Source: an uncultured Myxococcales bacterium
Lineage (GTDB): Bacteria; Myxococcota_A; Polyangia; Polyangiales; Polyangiaceae
Length of the DNA: 64,000 nucleotides
Assembly (NCBI GenBank): GCA_937949945.1
Contig: CALFEQ010000054.1
Span: 124,001-188,000 of the forward strand
Reading direction: 5' to 3'
Shown here piece after piece: positions 60,086 through 64,000 of the stretch. Within the stretch, counting starts at the first letter, position 1; the number at the start of each line of letters is the position of its first letter. The translations under genes were made by a program, and so were the position numbers. Under the pieces are notes generated by a model that made no database searches, was not told where the DNA came from, and worked only from the letters and a program-made list of their open reading frames with translations.

Positions 60086-61390
60086 ATGAAAGCTCGCAAG
60101 ATCGTGGTCACGTGCTCGACCCTCGTGGCGCCCGTGGTCGCCGCCTTCGTCGCGTGCGGCGGCGAAGAGCTCGCGTCTCCGCCGCCCGACGGCAACGACG
60201 CATCGTCGGATGGCTTCTCCTTCGGAGACGCGGGCGCGCCGCCTGCGCTCGACGCGGATCCGCCTCCGGGCAACGTCTGTGGCGATCGCTCCGGTCTGTC
60301 ACCGTCCGCGGCTTGGCCTCTGCGTGGAGGCTGCCCGACGCGCGCGGGGTGGTCACCCGTCGGCGGCCCACAATCGTCCACGACATGGTGGACGCTGGCG
60401 GTGCCCGCGGCCGACAGCTCGCCCGCCGTCGAGGGCGGAGGCGGAGTCGCGTGGATCGGGACCGCCGACGGCTGGGTGATGGCCGTCCAGTCCGGAGGCG
60501 TCGTGCGCTCGGCGCTGTGGACGGGGCATCCCGTGCAGTCGTCGCCCGCCATCGATGCCGAGCGGAACGCCGTCATCGCCGGCGGCGACGGGATCCTCTA
60601 CGGCGTCGCGCTCGGGCCCCTCGACGCCGGCGACGCGGGCGCTTCCGAGAGCGACTCCGGGCCGCCGTACCCGCCCGCGATCGTCCGGTTCTCGGTGCCG
60701 ATCGGACCGATGGCGTCGTCGCCGGTCATCGGCGGCGACGGCACGATCTACGTCGGGACGCTCGACGGGAAGCTCGTCGCGGTCGCGCCGAGAGGGACCG
60801 CGACGAAGTGGTCCGTCACGACGAACGACAAGGCCGGCTCGTCGCCCGCGATCGGTCAGGACGGCACGATCTACGTCGGCAGCACCGATCACGGCCTCTA
60901 CGCGATCAGGCCCGAAGGCACGATCGCATGGCGGACCGATCTCGGCGCCGAGGTCACGGGGTCGCCGGCGGTCGGCGGCGACGGGACGATCTACGTCGGC
61001 GCCGTCGACGGCAAGCTTCACGCCGTCGAGCCGACGGGCGACGTTCGGTGGTCCTACGCGACGGGCGGGCCGATCACGGGCACACCCGCCGTCTACGCCG
61101 GCGTCGTCTACGTCGGATCGGCGGACAAGAAGCTCCATGCCGTTTCCGTGGTCGACGGCACGGGGCGCTGGACGTACGAGACGCAGGGAGCCGTCGCGAC
61201 GCCGGTGATCGCCGCCGACGGCACCGTGTACGTCGGATCGGCGGACATGCGCGTGTACGCGATCAAGCCGACGGGGACCCTCTTCTTCGCCGTGAACGTG
61301 AGAGGGCGGGTCAAGAGCGCGCCCGCGCTCATCGCCGGCCCGACGCTCTACGTCACGACGGACACGGGCCTCGTCGCGCTCGGCCCATGA
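60086..61390 (+). CDS. PQQ-like beta-propeller lipoprotein
   Basis: This protein has 434 residues with a lipobox (AAFVACGG) and a Pro/Asp/Ala-rich linker (about 25-65). At least six repeats of the PQQ/BamB propeller type follow, each with a segment like GDGTIYVGTLDGKLVAV, GQDGTIYVGSTDHGLYAI or GGDGTIYVGAVDGKLHAV. It should fold as a propeller on the periplasmic or surface side. BamB-like scaffolding or ligand binding are options; no catalytic residues are evident. I start at ATG 60086; the frame extends upstream but is not signal-like. Confidence 0.85.
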   Translation: MKARKIVVTCSTLVAPVVAAFVACGGEELASPPPDGNDASSDGFSFGDAGAPPALDADPPPGNVCGDRSGLSPSAAWPLRGGCPTRAGWSPVGGPQSSTTWWTLAVPAADSSPAVEGGGGVAWIGTADGWVMAVQSGGVVRSALWTGHPVQSSPAIDAERNAVIAGGDGILYGVALGPLDAGDAGASESDSGPPYPPAIVRFSVPIGPMASSPVIGGDGTIYVGTLDGKLVAVAPRGTATKWSVTTNDKAGSSPAIGQDGTIYVGSTDHGLYAIRPEGTIAWRTDLGAEVTGSPAVGGDGTIYVGAVDGKLHAVEPTGDVRWSYATGGPITGTPAVYAGVVYVGSADKKLHAVSVVDGTGRWTYETQGAVATPVIAADGTVYVGSADMRVYAIKPTGTLFFAVNVRGRVKSAPALIAGPTLYVTTDTGLVALGP

Positions 61391-61450
61391 CCCATGAGCC
61401 GGCGGCCGGATCCGATCCGTGCCGCCGGCCCGCCGTGTTACCGTGCCGTC

Positions 61451-61861
61451 ATGCGAAGGCTCGCGCTCTCGTTCGTCCCGCTCGTGTTCGCCTGCCAGGA
61501 CGGTCCACCCGCGAAGACCGCTGCCGGCGAGCACATCGATCGCGTCGTGATCGAGGAGGAGTTCGCCATGAGCGACCAGGTCAAGAAGACGACGCTCAGC
61601 GGCGACAAGCTCCGCACCGCGCTCGAGCTGATGGACAAGCACGGCGTCACGAAGCTCGAGGGGACGTTCGAGTCGAAGTCGGTCGTCGCCAAGGGAACGG
61701 TGACGATCGTCGTGAAGCCGACGAGCGGCGCGGAGCGACGCATCGTCGTCAACAGCTGCGTTCACGAGACCGTCTGCCCGTTCCTCGAGGCGGCCGTCGC
61801 GCAGAAGCTCCTCGACCGCCAGCCGGTCGCCTGCAAGAGCGAGGCGCCCTGCGGGTCCTGA
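61451..61861 (+). CDS. Small hypothetical lipoprotein
   Basis: This protein has 136 residues with a short signal peptide ending PLVFAC. The mature region is beta-rich (KLEGTFESKSVVAKGTVTIV) with four Cys in the last third (NSCVHETVCPF, VACKSEAPC), probably two disulfides. No family recognised. TACCGT lies six bases before the ATG, which supports this start over an upstream one. Confidence 0.65.
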   Translation: MRRLALSFVPLVFACQDGPPAKTAAGEHIDRVVIEEEFAMSDQVKKTTLSGDKLRTALELMDKHGVTKLEGTFESKSVVAKGTVTIVVKPTSGAERRIVVNSCVHETVCPFLEAAVAQKLLDRQPVACKSEAPCGS

Positions 61862-61873
61862 GCCCGCTCGACG

Positions 61874-62536
61874 TCACCAGGGCAGCTCTTGCCCGTTGGC
61901 GTGGAAGAAGCGCCCGCTCCTCTCGGGCGTGAGCTCGTCCATGCGCTCGATCAGGCCCTTCGCGGCGACCGGCGGATCGTCGTTGCCGGCGCCGCCGGTC
62001 ATCCGCGTCCTGATGAAGCCGGGGTGCAGCGCGACGACCAGGATGCCCTTGCTCGAGAGATCCCGTGCGAGGTTCGCGGCCACCATGTTGAGCGCGGCCT
62101 TCGACGCCCGGTAGCCGTAGTTGCCGCCGCCCGGGCCGTCGCCGATCGAGCCCGCGCGGCTCGAGACGAAACCGATCTTCGAGCCCTTGCCGAGGCGGTG
62201 CAAGAGCGCCTTCGTGAGCCGAAGGGGGCCGACGACGTTGACGTCGAACTGCTTCCGCATGGCCTCGAAGTCGAGGCTCTCGAGCCGGTCGGGGAGCAGG
62301 ATGCCCGCGTTGTGGAGGAGCACGTCGATGGTCGCGCCGCCGAGCGCCTTCTCGATGGTGGGGCCGGCGGCGTCGCTCGTGACGTCGACGCCCTCGACGA
62401 TCTTGCAGCCCACCGCCTCGAGCTCCGGCGACCGAGCGCGACACGTCGCGAAGACGGTCTCGCCCCTCGCGTGGAGCTGACGGCAGACCTCGAGCCCGAT
62501 GCCGCGATTCGATCCGGTCACGACCCACGTAGCCAT
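61874..62536 (-). CDS. Short-chain dehydrogenase/reductase
   Basis: This protein has 220 residues of the classical SDR fold: TGSNRGIG (7-14, NAD(P) binding), NAGILLP (about 75-81), catalytic Ser in VSSRAG, Tyr and Lys in YGYRASKAA. The substrate is not predictable. A strong Shine-Dalgarno (GGAGGGACG) precedes ATG 62536, so I exclude the upstream 52 codons. It converges with the lipoprotein gene, with 12 bp between. Confidence 0.93.
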   Translation of the reverse strand: MATWVVTGSNRGIGLEVCRQLHARGETVFATCRARSPELEAVGCKIVEGVDVTSDAAGPTIEKALGGATIDVLLHNAGILLPDRLESLDFEAMRKQFDVNVVGPLRLTKALLHRLGKGSKIGFVSSRAGSIGDGPGGGNYGYRASKAALNMVAANLARDLSSKGILVVALHPGFIRTRMTGGAGNDDPPVAAKGLIERMDELTPERSGRFFHANGQELPW

Positions 62537-62701
62537 CTTCGTCCCTCCGCAGTGTCGATGTTCGAGCCGGCGAGCCGTCGGTCCGAGGGCCGGCGTCTCG
62601 CATGGCTCGGCTTCATAACCCAGGATCGCGACGCCACCTACGCCCTGCAGCGCCGCGACGTCCGTGCGAGCGCCGCCGAGGTCGGCTAGCATGCGGTGCG
62701 A

Positions 62702-63328
62702 ATGACGGACGGCATCGAACGGGCCGAAGGCAAGCGGCGGAACCTCCAGGCCATCTGCGTGTTCTGCGCCTCACGGCCCGGGAACGACCCTGCCTTCTCG
62801 GTGGCTGCCGAGCGCCTGGGGCAGGCGATCGCCTCGCGTGGGCTCACGCTCGTCTACGGCGGCGCGCGCGTCGGGCTCATGGGCTCGCTCGCGAACGCCG
62901 CGCTCGCCGCTGGCGGTCGCGTCGTGGGCGTCATCCCCAAGTCGCTCGTGTCGAAGGAGATCGCGCACGACGAGCTCACCGAGCTCTACCTCACGGAGTC
63001 GATGCACGACCGCAAGGACAGGATGATCGCCTTGTCCGACGCGTTCATCGCGCTGCCGGGCGGCTTCGGCACCTACGACGAGCTGTTCGAGACGCTGACG
63101 CTCGCGCAGATCGGCCTGCACGAGAAGCCGAATGGGCTTCTCGACGTGGGCGGCTACTTCCAGCCGCTGCTCGCGCTCTTCCGGCACGCCATCCAGTACG
63201 AGTTCGCAGCGCCGCAGCACGAGGGCCTCATCGTCGTCGAGAAGGAGCCGGAGCGGTTGCTCGATGCGCTCGCCGCGTGGACGCCGCCTCCGCTCGGCCC
63301 CAAGACGATCGACCGCCGCGGGATCTAG
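62702..63328 (+). CDS. LOG-family protein (TIGR00730-like)
   Basis: This protein has 208 residues. The Rossmann-like fold has VFCASRPGNDPAF (about 18-30), YGGARVGLMG (about 53-62) and the family's PGGFGTYDELFE (about 119-130). LOG proteins cleave ribose 5-monophosphate from cytokinin nucleotides; many bacterial members are of unknown natural role, some acting on AMP or NMPs. The ATG at 62702 fits TAGCAT nine bases upstream; a GTG at 62696 would leave too little spacing. It stands alone between the SDR and HD-domain genes. Confidence 0.92.
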   Translation: MTDGIERAEGKRRNLQAICVFCASRPGNDPAFSVAAERLGQAIASRGLTLVYGGARVGLMGSLANAALAAGGRVVGVIPKSLVSKEIAHDELTELYLTESMHDRKDRMIALSDAFIALPGGFGTYDELFETLTLAQIGLHEKPNGLLDVGGYFQPLLALFRHAIQYEFAAPQHEGLIVVEKEPERLLDALAAWTPPPLGPKTIDRRGI

Positions 63329-63371
63329 CCGCCGAGCGCGTGCTCACGGCCTCTTCAGGTACTGTCCGCCG

Positions 63372-64000
63372 ATGACGAGCTCCACCCAGGACCCGACCCG
63401 CATCCCGGCGCCTCGCGGCCTCGACGCCGCGCTCTGGACGCGCCTCGCGGAGCACGCCCGCTCGCGCGCGCGGAACGCCGAGCCGGCGCACGACTTCTTC
63501 CACGTCGAGCGCGTGACCGCGAACGCGCTCCGCATCGCCCGCGCGGAGGGCGCGAGAGAGGACGTGTGCGCGACGGCGGCGCTCTTGCACGAGCTGTTCA
63601 CGTTGCCGAAGTCGCATCCCGACTCGTCGCGTGCCGGCGACATCTGCGCGGAGCACGCGCGCGCGCTCCTCCTCGAAGAGCGAGCGCCGGCCGACCTCGT
63701 CGATCCGGTGTGCGCGGCCATCCGCGATCACGCCTTCTCGAAGGGCGTCGTCCCGGAGGCGCTCGAGAGCCGCGTGCTGCAGGACGCCGATCGCCTCGAC
63801 GCGCTCGGCGCGATCGGGCTCGCACGCATGTGGGCGACGTGCGCGGACATGAAGCGGCCGTTCTACTCGCCGGAGGATCCATTCTGCACGTCGCGGGCTT
63901 CCGACGACAAGGCGTGGGGCCTCGATCACGTCTACAAGAAGCTGCTCGTCGTCCCCGAGCGCCTCCACCTCGAGACGTCGCGCGCGATCGCGCGGTCGCG
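63372..64000 (+). CDS. HD-domain hydrolase, 5' part (cut by window edge)
   Basis: About 209 residues are visible; no stop occurs before 64000. The sequence HDFFHVERVTANALRIA (about 40-56), AALLHELFTLPKSHP (about 70-84) and LQDADRLDALGAIGLARM (about 137-154) matches a family of HD phosphohydrolases related to YedJ. The central HD is replaced by HE (LLHE), a conservative swap at a metal ligand. TACTGT lies six bases before the ATG. The substrate is unknown. Confidence 0.88.
   Translation, partial: MTSSTQDPTRIPAPRGLDAALWTRLAEHARSRARNAEPAHDFFHVERVTANALRIARAEGAREDVCATAALLHELFTLPKSHPDSSRAGDICAEHARALLLEERAPADLVDPVCAAIRDHAFSKGVVPEALESRVLQDADRLDALGAIGLARMWATCADMKRPFYSPEDPFCTSRASDDKAWGLDHVYKKLLVVPERLHLETSRAIARS

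Overview
The window looks like chromosomal DNA of a myxobacterium (order Myxococcales/Polyangiales level; genus not assignable). The basis is very high GC, dense coding on both strands, many lipoproteins, Ser/Thr kinases of the eukaryotic type (one with the HRDVSPQN loop common in myxobacteria), a REC-GAF-PAS histidine-kinase pair, an MXAN_5187-like protein, and a lexA operator built on GTTCAG half-sites. I see no rRNA, tRNA, CRISPR array, transposase or phage genes. Two genes are cut by the window ends (a DUF58 protein at 1 and an HD-domain protein at 64000).

Layout. 1-11.6 kb: two parts of a membrane-linked cluster, MoxR-DUF58 and RDD-SpoIIM-membrane protein-DUF4129/DUF4350, separated by an FAD oxidoreductase, an MFS transporter and an acidic lipoprotein. 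11.6-18 kb: housekeeping genes (ilvE, a ferredoxin-like/Smr pair, a predicted pseudokinase, a Nudix hydrolase, smpB, ruvB). 17.9-21.3 kb: a two-gene phospho-signalling unit in which only the second protein carries an ATPase domain. 21.3-31 kb: Uma2 nuclease-like protein, methyltransferase, cupin lipoprotein, Hsp70-like protein, metallophosphoesterase, and a cupredoxin-like/MXAN_5187 pair. 31-42 kb: envelope and redox genes (FadL-like porin, trxB, cNMP-binding protein, three-haem cytochrome, lexA, DUF4398/OmpA pair, aminotransferase). 42-50 kb: ACE-like M2 peptidase and two membrane Ser/Thr kinases around a PGYGQP-repeat membrane protein. 52-57 kb: an Hsp70 operon with a small upstream protein and a helical-repeat protein downstream. 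57-64 kb: polysaccharide deacetylase, NDH-2-like dehydrogenase, beta-propeller lipoprotein, SDR, LOG-family protein and HD protein.

Two genome-scale signals stand out. First, spacers at 11.6 kb, 21.3-22.2 kb and 32.8-42 kb carry tandem 7-bp arrays (GGAGCCT, GGAGTCT, GGACTGA, GGCCTGA and relatives). They are laid out as mirror images: GGCTCCA orientation right after a stop codon, and the reverse complement right before the next gene, with unrelated sequence between. Second, at least 18 genes have a TANNNT hexamer ending 6-9 nt before the start codon, usually with no Shine-Dalgarno sequence. This points to widespread leaderless transcription. The best case is lexA, where the -10 lies in the centre of a perfect LexA palindrome that ends 1 nt before the GTG start. 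Most start sites below were chosen from these signals, from Shine-Dalgarno sequences, or from signal peptides.
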